Assembly: GCF_034931405.1 (NCBI RefSeq)
Contig: NZ_JAYGHA010000013.1
Span: forward strand, 1 to 64,000
Reading direction: 5' to 3'
DNA length: 64,000 bases
From: RDYJ01 sp034931405
GTDB lineage: Bacteria > Cyanobacteriota > Cyanobacteriia > Cyanobacteriales > Nostocaceae
The notes under the pieces were generated by a model, which saw only the letters and a list, made by a program, of their open reading frames with translations, was not told the origin of the DNA and did no database searches. Positions 43,526 through 52,082 of the stretch are shown here, in pieces (the stretch's first letter is position 1; every line of letters begins with the position of its first letter). The position numbers and the translations under genes are program-made.

Positions 43526-44167
43526 TTACCAATTACCAAGCGTTACAGCTAATTTATCAGCAATCCCCGCAATCCAGTTTTCGTCTTGTTTAGTATAACT
43601 ACGGGGAGCATTTGCGCCTAAAATCAAGACTCCTTCTTTACCAATTGGTTGACAAATTACCCCTTGTGTGTTTTCTGGTAAATAATCAAATTCAATTTTG
43701 CCGGGATACACATACAAAGCAACTAAATAAACTGCTTTTTGAGTTTCCAATACCCGCTTTAATATCGCTCCTGGTGTAACTTCCGATTTAGAAGCCAGAA
43801 TACCGCGACGTAACAAAACTTTACCTTGGTAATAAACTATGAGCGATCGCGTGACTGTATTAGTTAATAATAAATGCGATGCCCAAGCTAATTCTGTTTT
43901 CACGGTTTCTGGTAAATCTGGTGCTAAGACAAAACCTTCCTCTCCAATTAGTTCTACTGTATCAGGGGTTTTTGGCTGTACTTGTTGCCAAATTAAACCC
44001 GTTAAAATTAACACTGCACTCAAAATTACTCCCAACACATCCCCCCGTGCTTGAGAATTTGTCAGTTCTGGTGTTAACAACCGATTCATTAACAAAAGTA
44101 CAGCACCTAAACCCCCAACTACTAGGGGTAAACGCCTTAAAACTCGATTAGGATCAGATTTAGACAT
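43526..44167 (-). CDS. Cofactor assembly of complex C subunit B-like protein
   Basis: This 213-residue protein has two N-terminal hydrophobic segments (about 13-30 and 44-60) and a soluble C-terminal domain. It resembles the cyanobacterial and plastid CCB2/CCB4 group that attaches heme ci to cytochrome b6 of the b6f complex. The name follows recalled annotation of similar proteins rather than a motif. It lies 86 bp downstream of rpaB on the same strand. Confidence 0.7.
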   Translation of the reverse strand: MSKSDPNRVLRRLPLVVGGLGAVLLLMNRLLTPELTNSQARGDVLGVILSAVLILTGLIWQQVQPKTPDTVELIGEEGFVLAPDLPETVKTELAWASHLLLTNTVTRSLIVYYQGKVLLRRGILASKSEVTPGAILKRVLETQKAVYLVALYVYPGKIEFDYLPENTQGVICQPIGKEGVLILGANAPRSYTKQDENWIAGIADKLAVTLGNW

Positions 44168-44205
44168 TAGTTATTAGTCATTAGTCATTTGGAAAACTCT
44201 TACCC

Positions 44206-44226
44206 AATCCCCAATCCCCAATCCCC
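44206..44226. repeat. AATCCCC heptad, three copies
   Basis: AATCCCC is repeated three times exactly (44206-44226), with further related units (AGTCACC, AGTCCCC, AATCCCC) to about 44248, between rpaB and the following gene. Confidence 0.9.
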
Positions 44227-44253
44227 AGTCACCAGTCCCCAATCCCCTGCTTC

Positions 44254-44982
44254 TTACTCCTCTCCCGGTTCAAGGATGCGTTGAAAAAGATAACCAGTAC
44301 CTCTAGCAGTAAGTATCAGTTCTGGGTTACTGGGATCATCTTCTAATTTTGCCCGTAAACGGGAAATATGCACGTCTACCACGCGAGTATCTACGTGGCG
44401 TTCTGGTGTGTAACCCCAAACTTCTTGTAAAATTTCTGAACGGGAAAAAGCCTCTCCAGAACGACTTACTAATAATTCTAATAAGCTAAATTCCATCCCA
44501 GTTAAGCGGATACGTTCATCACCTTTGTAAACTTGGCGCTTATTTGTATCAATTCTGATATTTCCGACATGAATTACTCCAGAACTAGGAATACCAGTCG
44601 CACCAGTTTTATCTACCCTGCGTAAAACCGAGCGAATTCGCGCTTCTAATTCTTTAGGGGAGAATGGTTTAACTACATAGTCATCTGCACCCAGTTCTAA
44701 GCCAGTGATGCGATCGGCTACGTCCCCCAAAGCTGTTAGCATGATTATGGGAACGTCAGATTCTTTACGTAATTCTTGACAAACACCATAGCCATCTAGC
44801 TTTGGCATCATCACATCCAAAACTACCAGGTCCGGTTCAGCTTTACGAAAAGTTTCTAAAGCTTCTTCTCCATCACCAGCAGTTACTACATCGTAGCCAA
44901 TCATGGAAAGGCGCGTTTCCAAAATCCGGCGAATGCTGGCTTCGTCGTCTACTACCAGGATTTTTTCTTTATGACTTTCCAA
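44254..44982 (-). CDS. rpaB: Response regulator RpaB (OmpR family)
   Basis: RpaB is the essential high-light response regulator of cyanobacteria (Ycf27). The 242-residue protein has a receiver domain with Asp12-Asp13 pair region (VVDDEASIRRIL), phospho-acceptor Asp56 (VVLDVMMP), Thr and Lys of ADDYVVKPFSP, and a winged-helix DNA-binding domain ending RGTGYLF. Its cognate kinase NblS is not in the window. The downstream gene is the complex-C assembly protein. Confidence 0.93.
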   Translation of the reverse strand: MESHKEKILVVDDEASIRRILETRLSMIGYDVVTAGDGEEALETFRKAEPDLVVLDVMMPKLDGYGVCQELRKESDVPIIMLTALGDVADRITGLELGADDYVVKPFSPKELEARIRSVLRRVDKTGATGIPSSGVIHVGNIRIDTNKRQVYKGDERIRLTGMEFSLLELLVSRSGEAFSRSEILQEVWGYTPERHVDTRVVDVHISRLRAKLEDDPSNPELILTARGTGYLFQRILEPGEE

Positions 44983-45150
44983 GTTTTCCTAATCTCCCTA
45001 ACTAAAATTTTACATGATGAATTTTAATATCATAATATTAAGATATCATTCCTACAGCTGATTAGAAAAAAGCTGTAACTACTACTATGATTAGACTTTA
45101 GTTTTTATAAAACTTAAGGAAGAATTAAGATTTTTAAATAAATATTAAGC

Positions 45151-46716
45151 ATGGCAAAGCCAAAGACCGTTTTCATTTGTAGCAAATGTGCAGCCGAATT
45201 TTCCCAATGGTTTGGAAAGTGTTCAAATTGCGACACTTACGATTCTTTGGTAGAACAGAATGCCACACCTTTTGGAGTAGATATACCTAGTCGGGGAGGG
45301 GTAGGTAATTGGCACGCTGCTCAAACTGGTGCTAAACCTAATAGCAAACCAGCTAAACCCAGATCTTCTCTGACTTTTGATCAAATTAGCGATCGCCAAA
45401 TTGCTCGCTGGGAATCTGGTTATGGTGAATTAGATCGGGTACTCGGTGGAGGAGTTGTCCCCGGTTCGATGGTGCTAATCGGTGGTGATCCCGGTATAGG
45501 TAAATCTACTTTACTATTACAAGTATCTAACCAATTAGCGCAAAAATACCGCATTCTCTACGTCACCGGCGAAGAATCAGGACAACAAGTAAAGTTACGC
45601 GCTTCTCGTTTGGGAATGTCCAAACCGATCAAGGTAGTTACTGAGGAACTTGAAGGTAAAGAAACTGACCCATCTGAAACGGAAAAATTACCAGAAAATA
45701 CAGATAAACCAATCGATCCTCTGAGCATTGGGGCAAACTTGTATGTTTTGCCAGAAACGGATTTAGAAGAAATTCTCAGAGAAATAGACTCACTCAAACC
45801 AAACTTAGCAGTAATTGATAGTATACAAACAGTATTCTTTCCAGCACTGACATCTGCACCCGGTTCAGTCGCTCAAGTCCGGGAATGTACAGCAGCTTTG
45901 ATGAAGGTGGCAAAACACGAAGATATTACCATGTTAATTGTCGGTCATGTCACCAAAGAAGGAACAATTGCAGGTCCGAGGGTTTTAGAACATTTAGTAG
46001 ATACAGTTTTGTATTTTGAAGGCGATCGCTTTGCATCCCACCGATTATTAAGAACTGTTAAAAATCGTTTCGGAGCAACACACGAAATTGGTATATTTGA
46101 AATGGTATCTGAAGGATTACGGGAAGTAGACAATCCTTCAGAGTTGTTTCTAGGAAACCGCGACGACCCCGCCCCAGGTACAGCTATTGTTGTAGCTTGT
46201 GAAGGAACAAGACCAATAGTAGTAGAATTACAAGCTTTAGTTAGCCCCACAAGTTACCCTTCCCCCCGTCGAGCCGGAACAGGGATAGATTATAATAGAT
46301 TAGTTCAGATTTTAGCAGTATTAGAAAAACGGGTAGGGATACCCATGTCAAAATTAGATTCTTATGTAGCATCTGCGGGGGGTTTAAATGTAGAAGAACC
46401 TGCGGTAGATTTAGGAATAGCGATCGCCATTGTCGCCAGTTTCCGTGATAGAATAGTTGATCCTGGTACTGTGTTGATAGGTGAAGTTGGTTTAGGGGGA
46501 CAAGTGCGATCGGTTTCCCAAATGGAACTGCGGTTAAAAGAAGCAGCAAAACTAGGATTTAAAAGAGCGATCGTTCCCAAAGGACAAAAATTTCCCGATT
46601 TAAACATTGAGATTTTACAAGTTTCCAAAGTCATAGATGCCATTATTGCAGCTATTCCCCATCAATCTTTGGAAGATATTGATTTAGAAACCGATGAAGA
46701 GGAAAACGAGGAATAA
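45151..46716 (+). CDS. radA: DNA repair protein RadA (Sms)
   Basis: RadA helps branch migration in recombination. The 521-residue protein has a four-Cys zinc finger (Cys10, Cys13, Cys24, Cys27), Walker A GGDPGIGKST (111-120), the RadA-specific KNRFG (304-308) and a C-terminal Lon-like domain. A short acidic insert (EGKETDPSETEKLPE, about residues 168-182) precedes the ANLYVLPETDLEEI segment; acidic inserts here are common in cyanobacteria. It is a single gene, divergent from rpaB and convergent with rfbD. Confidence 0.95.
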   Translation: MAKPKTVFICSKCAAEFSQWFGKCSNCDTYDSLVEQNATPFGVDIPSRGGVGNWHAAQTGAKPNSKPAKPRSSLTFDQISDRQIARWESGYGELDRVLGGGVVPGSMVLIGGDPGIGKSTLLLQVSNQLAQKYRILYVTGEESGQQVKLRASRLGMSKPIKVVTEELEGKETDPSETEKLPENTDKPIDPLSIGANLYVLPETDLEEILREIDSLKPNLAVIDSIQTVFFPALTSAPGSVAQVRECTAALMKVAKHEDITMLIVGHVTKEGTIAGPRVLEHLVDTVLYFEGDRFASHRLLRTVKNRFGATHEIGIFEMVSEGLREVDNPSELFLGNRDDPAPGTAIVVACEGTRPIVVELQALVSPTSYPSPRRAGTGIDYNRLVQILAVLEKRVGIPMSKLDSYVASAGGLNVEEPAVDLGIAIAIVASFRDRIVDPGTVLIGEVGLGGQVRSVSQMELRLKEAAKLGFKRAIVPKGQKFPDLNIEILQVSKVIDAIIAAIPHQSLEDIDLETDEEENEE

Positions 46717-46719
46717 TCC

Positions 46720-46752
46720 AGATCCCCGACTTCTTTAAGAAGTCGGGGATCT
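46720..46752. terminator. 33-bp palindrome between radA and rfbD
   Basis: AGATCCCCGACTTCTT (46720-46735) and AAGAAGTCGGGGATCT (46737-46752) are perfect inverted arms around one base. It lies between two convergent stop codons and can act as a bidirectional terminator; the sequence is shared with 41054-41119. Confidence 0.75.
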
Positions 46753-46758
46753 ATTAAA

Positions 46759-47637
46759 TTAAATAGCAAGCACCAACTGTAAAACCTGCTCCCAATCTGG
46801 CATCACCAAACCAAAAGTATGAGACAATTTTTGATGATCCAATAAAGAAAAAGCCGGTCTATTTGCAGGAGTAGGATATTCTGGGGTAGTAATAGGAATT
46901 AATCTTTGTAACTTGCGTTCATTATTGGGAAAATCATCATTAAAAATTGCCTTAGCAAAACCATACCAGCTAGTTTTTCCACTTGCAGATAAATGATATA
47001 ATCCACTTTTACTAGCGAAAAAATTAGATGGATTTGGCTGAGACTGAGAAACTATTTGAGCAGTAATTTCTGCGATCATTCTACTCCAAGTTGGTGCGCC
47101 AATTTGGTCATCAACAACCCTGATTTCTTCCCTTTCCTTAGCCAGTCTTTGCATCGTTAATAAAAAGTTTTTCCCATGTAACCCATAAACCCAGCTAGTG
47201 CGGAGAATGAGATAATTAACACCAACAGATTTAATTGCTTCCTCACCCGCTAACTTTGTTTTTCCATAGATATTTTGTGGATTTGTTCGGTCATTTTCCA
47301 GGTATGGAGTATCTTTAGTTCCATCAAACACATAATCTGTAGAATAGTGAATCATAGCTGCACCCAGACGTTTAGCCTCTTCAGCTATTATACCAGGTGC
47401 AATACCATTGATCATCATTGCTAAATCTGGTTCTGATTCCGCTTTATCTACCACAGTGTAAGCAGCAGGATTGACAATTAAATCAGGTTTTACATCCCTA
47501 ATTATTTGACAGATTGTATCTGGTTTAGCTAAATCTAATTGATTTCGTCCTAGAGAAATCACATCACCCACAGTCATCAGAGTGCGTTGTAATTCCCAAC
47601 CTACCTGGCCAGTTGTACCTGTTAAAAGTATTTTCAT
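46759..47637 (-). CDS. rfbD: dTDP-4-dehydrorhamnose reductase
   Basis: This is the last step of dTDP-L-rhamnose synthesis, with NAD(P)H. The 292-residue short-chain-dehydrogenase-like protein has GTTGQVGWEL, AYTVVDKAE, STDYVFDG and YGKTKLAGE (catalytic Tyr/Lys). Its start overlaps the rfbC stop by 4 bases. It is the last gene of rfbBACD. Confidence 0.95.
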   Translation of the reverse strand: MKILLTGTTGQVGWELQRTLMTVGDVISLGRNQLDLAKPDTICQIIRDVKPDLIVNPAAYTVVDKAESEPDLAMMINGIAPGIIAEEAKRLGAAMIHYSTDYVFDGTKDTPYLENDRTNPQNIYGKTKLAGEEAIKSVGVNYLILRTSWVYGLHGKNFLLTMQRLAKEREEIRVVDDQIGAPTWSRMIAEITAQIVSQSQPNPSNFFASKSGLYHLSASGKTSWYGFAKAIFNDDFPNNERKLQRLIPITTPEYPTPANRPAFSLLDHQKLSHTFGLVMPDWEQVLQLVLAI

Positions 47638-48179
47638 AAATAAACCTCCGCTTCTGGAAACAACTTACCAACCTTATCCTTAGCAGAAACAATTGGTTCA
47701 TCTTGAATTGGCCAAGAAATAGCTAAATCAGGATCATTCCACAGGAGAGTGCGATCGTATTGTGGCGCATAATAATCAGTAGTTTTGTACAAAAATTCAG
47801 CATATTCAGACAGCACCAAAAAACCATGAGCAAAACCAGGTGGTATCCAAAATTGATGTTTATTTTCAGCCGATAAATACACACCAACCCATTGACCAAA
47901 AGTAGCAGAACTTTTTCGCAAATCAACAGCCACATCAAACACTGAACCTACTACAACTCTGACAAGTTTTCCCTGTGGTTGCTGAATTTGATAATGTAAC
48001 CCACGCAAAACATTTTTAATAGAACGAGAGTGATTATCCTGGACAAAATGAGATGATATTCCTACCTTTTCTAAAAAAGTTTTTTCGTTATAACTTTCAT
48101 AAAAAAAGCCGCGTTCATCTCCAAAAACTTGCGGCTCAATTATCAGCACATCAGCAATATCCGTTTTTACAACCTTCAT
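47634..48179 (-). CDS. rfbC: dTDP-4-dehydrorhamnose 3,5-epimerase
   Basis: This 181-residue cupin enzyme epimerises C3 and C5 of dTDP-4-keto-6-deoxyglucose. It shows the family phrases EPQVFGDERGFFYES, VLRGLHYQ (catalytic His region), WIPPGFAHGFLVLSE and the Tyr-containing YKTTDYY. It lies 37 bp after rfbA and overlaps rfbD by 4 bases. Confidence 0.96.
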   Translation of the reverse strand: MKVVKTDIADVLIIEPQVFGDERGFFYESYNEKTFLEKVGISSHFVQDNHSRSIKNVLRGLHYQIQQPQGKLVRVVVGSVFDVAVDLRKSSATFGQWVGVYLSAENKHQFWIPPGFAHGFLVLSEYAEFLYKTTDYYAPQYDRTLLWNDPDLAISWPIQDEPIVSAKDKVGKLFPEAEVYL

Positions 48180-48216
48180 AAATTCATCTTTTTTAGATTA
48201 AAAATTATTCTGTTTT

Positions 48217-49101
48217 TTATAGAGTAAAATCAATCTCATCTTCTAGAATTCGCCGCAAATAAAGACCATAACTACTTTTACCCATAGACTCAGTTAAATA
48301 AGACAATTGACTAGAATCAATATATCCTTGAAGGTAAGCGATTTCTTCAATACAAGCGATTTTTAATCCCTGTCTTTGTTCTAATGTTTGAATAAAATTT
48401 GAGGCTTGATGTAGAGATTCATGTGTACCCGTATCCAACCAAGCATAACCTCGACCTAAAATTTCTACCTGTAATTTACCTTGATTTAGGTAAGCTAAAT
48501 TTACATCAGTAATTTCCAACTCATTACGCGCAGAAGGTTTTAAAGCAGCAGCAATTTCTGTTACTTGAGCATCATAAAAATAAATACCAGGAACAGCATA
48601 CTTTGATTTAGGAAACTTTGGTTTTTCCTCAATACTAATGGCTTTTCCCGACTCATTAAATTCAATCACACCATAGCTTTCTGGTTGTGTCACCTTATAA
48701 CCAAAAACTAACCCACCCTGTTGGAGTTGAGCAGCACGAGTCAGGACTTCAGTGAAACCATGTCCATAAAATATGTTGTCTCCTAAAATTAAACATACTG
48801 GTTCATTTTTAATAAAATCTTTTCCCAAAATAAAAGCTTGAGCTAAACCTTCTGGTTTCGGTTGTTCCACATAACTAAACTTTAAACCCCATTGACTACC
48901 ATCCTTGAGAAGTCGCTGAAAAAGAGGTAAATCTGTGGGAGTCGAAATAATCAGAATTTCCCTAATTCCAGCTAACATCAACACCGATAAAGGATAGTAA
49001 ATCATCGGTTTATCATAAACAGACATTAACTGTTTACTGACAACTTGAGTTAAAGGATAAAGTCGTGTACCAGAACCACCAGCGAGAATAATACCCTTCA
49101 T
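48217..49101 (-). CDS. rfbA: Glucose-1-phosphate thymidylyltransferase
   Basis: This enzyme forms dTDP-glucose, the first step of the rhamnose pathway. The 294-residue protein begins MKGIILAGGSGTRLYPLT and has ILGDNIFYGHG and WLDTGTHESL. I placed the start at 49101 because AAGGATGG lies just before it; an in-frame ATG at 49122 would add seven poorly fitting residues. 26 bp after rfbB. Confidence 0.95.
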   Translation of the reverse strand: MKGIILAGGSGTRLYPLTQVVSKQLMSVYDKPMIYYPLSVLMLAGIREILIISTPTDLPLFQRLLKDGSQWGLKFSYVEQPKPEGLAQAFILGKDFIKNEPVCLILGDNIFYGHGFTEVLTRAAQLQQGGLVFGYKVTQPESYGVIEFNESGKAISIEEKPKFPKSKYAVPGIYFYDAQVTEIAAALKPSARNELEITDVNLAYLNQGKLQVEILGRGYAWLDTGTHESLHQASNFIQTLEQRQGLKIACIEEIAYLQGYIDSSQLSYLTESMGKSSYGLYLRRILEDEIDFTL

Positions 49102-49127
49102 TTCACCATCCTTGTATAACAAATAAA

Positions 49128-50216
49128 TTAACGAGTTTCATAATTTTGTTTAATCCAGTTTTGGTATGCTCCGGTAAAAATAGAATCTACCCAAGCTGAA
49201 TTGTTTAGATACCATTGAACCGTTTTTAATAAACCACTTTCAAAATTTTCCTTGGGTTTCCAGCCTAATTCTTTGCTGATTTTACTACAATCAATAGCAT
49301 AGCGGCGATCATGTCCAGGACGGTCTTTAATAAAAGTTATTAAAGAAGAATGTTGAAAATTCTCTTTAGGTGCTAATTCATCAAGAATGCTGCAAATTTT
49401 TTCCACAACCACTGAATTTGTTTGTTCATTAATTCCCCCAATATTGTAAGTTTCACCACTTTTACCCTCTTTTAAAACTAGATGAATAGCATCACAGTGA
49501 TCACCTACATATAACCAATCTCTGATATTTTGACCATCACCATATATAGGTAGAGGTTTGCCATTTAAAGCATTGAGAATCATTAAAGGTATCAATTTTT
49601 CAGGGAATTGTAGAGGTCCATAATTATTAGAGCAATTGGTTGTTAAAGTAGGTAAATTGTATGTGTGATAGTAGGAGCGCACGAGATGGTCAGCACCAGC
49701 TTTAGAAGCAGCATAAGGGCTATTAGGTTGATATGGTGTATCTTCACGGAACGCTGGATCTGTTAGGCTTAAAGAACCATATACTTCATCAGTAGATATA
49801 TGCAAAAAGCGAAAATTTTCTTTTTTTGATAAAGGTAGTTTTTGCCAATAAGCTTTACTAGCTTCTAATAATTGAAATGTTCCAACTACATTAGTCTTGA
49901 TGAAATTTTCAGGACTGACAATAGAACGATCAACATGAGTTTCTGCTGCAAAGTTGATGACCGCATCTGGTTGATATTGATCTAATAAATAACTGACTAA
50001 CTCAGAGTTATTAATATCTCCTTGCACAAAATTATAGTTAGGATCATCTTCTAACTCTGCTAGGTTTTGGAGGTTACTTGCATAAGTCAATTTATCTAAA
50101 TTAATAATATTAGCCCATTTTTCTTTTCTTGCTTTCAGAACAAAATTAGCCCCAATAAATCCTGCTCCACCTGTTACTAATAGAGTTGGTAAATTACTTG
50201 TTTGAAATTTGGACAT
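49128..50216 (-). CDS. rfbB: dTDP-glucose 4,6-dehydratase
   Basis: This NAD-dependent short-chain dehydrogenase converts dTDP-glucose to dTDP-4-keto-6-deoxyglucose. The 362-residue protein has the Rossmann motif GGAGFIGANF, AAETHVDRS, STDEVYGSL and YAASKAGADH (catalytic Tyr and Lys). It is the first gene of the rfbBACD operon; the upstream spacer contains a MITE-like element (50305-50423) that may separate it from its former promoter. Confidence 0.96.
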   Translation of the reverse strand: MSKFQTSNLPTLLVTGGAGFIGANFVLKARKEKWANIINLDKLTYASNLQNLAELEDDPNYNFVQGDINNSELVSYLLDQYQPDAVINFAAETHVDRSIVSPENFIKTNVVGTFQLLEASKAYWQKLPLSKKENFRFLHISTDEVYGSLSLTDPAFREDTPYQPNSPYAASKAGADHLVRSYYHTYNLPTLTTNCSNNYGPLQFPEKLIPLMILNALNGKPLPIYGDGQNIRDWLYVGDHCDAIHLVLKEGKSGETYNIGGINEQTNSVVVEKICSILDELAPKENFQHSSLITFIKDRPGHDRRYAIDCSKISKELGWKPKENFESGLLKTVQWYLNNSAWVDSIFTGAYQNWIKQNYETR

Positions 50217-50304
50217 AATTCGTATGGGAAATTGAACTTGATTTAATCTAAAGAAATAGCTATCAGGAAAGTTACATAATCTTCTGTAATTTCAATAATA
50301 TCAC

Positions 50305-50423
50305 GACTTACGCAACTGGCACATTGGTAGGGTGCGTCAGATATCAACAATCTGTTTATTTGCAGGATTTATGCAGTCTGACGCACCCTACAACAGATTT
50401 TTAGTGTGACACTTGCGTAAGTC
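50305..50423. mobile_element. MITE-like element with GACTTACGCAA ends
   Basis: This 119-bp element has inverted ends GACTTACGCAA (50305-50315) and TTGCGTAAGTC (50413-50423), extending imperfectly to about 21 bp. Inside are perfect 15-bp inverted arms GTAGGGTGCGTCAGA (50327-50341) and TCTGACGCACCCTAC (50377-50391). There is no coding capacity. Such ends are common in cyanobacterial insertion-sequence derivatives. Confidence 0.75.
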
Positions 50424-50637
50424 CTAAATATTTGGATGGAGATACTCATGACAATTAATTGAAAGAACGTATTTTCCTGACGCATTCAGTAAAGCAGTCA
50501 CTCTTTGAATTAGTTCTCCCCTGAGAGGACTTGTAATTTGACGTAGGTAGAATATCACTAATATTTATGAAAGGGACATGATATGGATAAACCAAAATAA
50601 ACTCGATAAACTCGGCGTTACCATGAATCTTCAACAC

Positions 50638-51573
50638 CTAATTCATATCATTGATGATTTTTAGTATCTCAGATTTTGAAAATTCAACTTTTCTTTTGTT
50701 TCGATATTGCCAGAAAAATTTAACTTTGAGTATTGCAGGAACAAGAAATGAAAATAAAGTATAAATAATTTGTTTGGATTTTTGTTTATACGACCTTTTC
50801 TTATCAATAATCAATTTATAAACAAAATTGAGCATACTAGCTTTAGCTATATCTTGAAAATTAGAGGGAAGATTAGTAATAGCAAAATTCTTTATTTTTG
50901 TAACATCCCATATCAAAACTGCATTTACATCCAAACGATTAACAACATTTGTATCATGAACTAACTGTAACCATGCCGGTTCAGACGCAATTTGGTACAC
51001 AGGAACACCCAGCATTGATAAAGAATATAGATAATGATGAGGAACACTCAGGCAAGTTAATAACTCATCACTTACTGTTTCAACAATAGTATGAAATGGG
51101 CTAGACAAAAACTCTCTCATTAATAAACCATCATGACGCAGCATATAACCAAGGGTAATGTTAAGAAAATAAACTTTTTCGTCTCTAAAGTTAGATTGAA
51201 TAATTCCCACAAAATTTTTGTGTAGTGCATCGTCATTGTCTAAGTTTGTTGTTACTAAACACTGGGTTTTAGGCAATAATTTACCTTTTAGAAAGGGCAA
51301 AATTTCTTGCTCTCCCTGAACATATACTGGCAAGCAGTTGCTCATTTTTAATGTCTCTTCTGCCCTTTTTTTAAACACATCTGGTGTATTTATATCGAAA
51401 AAGATCAACCAAAAAAAATTTTGATTTGTTTGAGAATTAATAGATGGAACAGTCACTGACTCGAATAATTCAAATCTTTTTTCAAGATACTCTATACTGT
51501 TTCTTTTATTTGTTTTATCGAAGCCACGATCTACATTAAAAAGTGTAAGAATATAATGCTCAAATAATTGCAT
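50638..51573 (-). CDS. Putative rhamnosyltransferase-like glycosyltransferase
   Basis: This 311-residue protein has the wording of the putative rhamnosyl transferase family (PF11316 type): RFELFESVTVPSINSQTNQNFFWLIFFD early and VTTNLDNDDALHKNFV, with a metal-binding DxDD-like site. A basic C-terminal part (from residue 255) may contact the membrane. It lies upstream of rfbBACD on the same strand, which supplies dTDP-rhamnose, though a MITE-like element and spacer of 421 bp separate them. The substrate assignment is inference. Confidence 0.65.
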   Translation of the reverse strand: MQLFEHYILTLFNVDRGFDKTNKRNSIEYLEKRFELFESVTVPSINSQTNQNFFWLIFFDINTPDVFKKRAEETLKMSNCLPVYVQGEQEILPFLKGKLLPKTQCLVTTNLDNDDALHKNFVGIIQSNFRDEKVYFLNITLGYMLRHDGLLMREFLSSPFHTIVETVSDELLTCLSVPHHYLYSLSMLGVPVYQIASEPAWLQLVHDTNVVNRLDVNAVLIWDVTKIKNFAITNLPSNFQDIAKASMLNFVYKLIIDKKRSYKQKSKQIIYTLFSFLVPAILKVKFFWQYRNKRKVEFSKSEILKIINDMN

Positions 51574-52082
51574 TTGACTACCTTCCTAGTAAAAATCTTT
51601 GATACATCAGCATCGGGATGGGGAAAATTGGTGTCATATTAATCACCAAGGTTTGTAACCGATACATTACTTAGACAAAATAACTATTAAGCTTTTATTT
51701 ATACCCTATACCCACAGTTTTGTAATGTAAGGTATGCGGAAAAGGCTTTGCTCAACCTGAAAATTTTATCTAACTCTATCAGCACAGAATATAGTTATAC
51801 GGAATTTCATAATATAATACTCTTAGCTAATATATTATACACAAATTTTCCATCACAATATCTAGTATTGGGTATTTCTACATTATATTATGTGTATCTT
51901 TATCAACTTAACTTAACTTCATACTCTAGAGAATTCTTGCCTGAATCTTAAAACAGCTAAACTGTAAATAAATTTCTTGTTAGCATCTATTAACTCTAGG
52001 GTTTAATTAGCAGGAGTGACGATCTACCCATACTCTACACTAAAGAAGAGAAATATCGTGTATTTTGTATAATTTCTAACTG
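51574..52082. other. Divergent intergenic region
   Basis: This 509-bp AT-rich spacer lies between divergent genes. A 67-codon plus-strand frame (51748-51951) lacks coding character. A GTA-N10-TAC near 51657 has the wrong spacing for NtcA. Nothing else is seen. Confidence 0.45.

Noticed and set aside
50455..50637. 60-codon frame directly after, and in phase with, the rhamnosyltransferase-like stop codon
   Set aside because: It starts with GTG immediately after TAG, has no ribosome site and no family resemblance. Read-through is possible but nothing supports it.
51748..51951. 67-codon frame in the 51.6-52.1 kb spacer
   Set aside because: Tyr/Leu-rich translation of AT-rich DNA, no ribosome site, no resemblance to known proteins.
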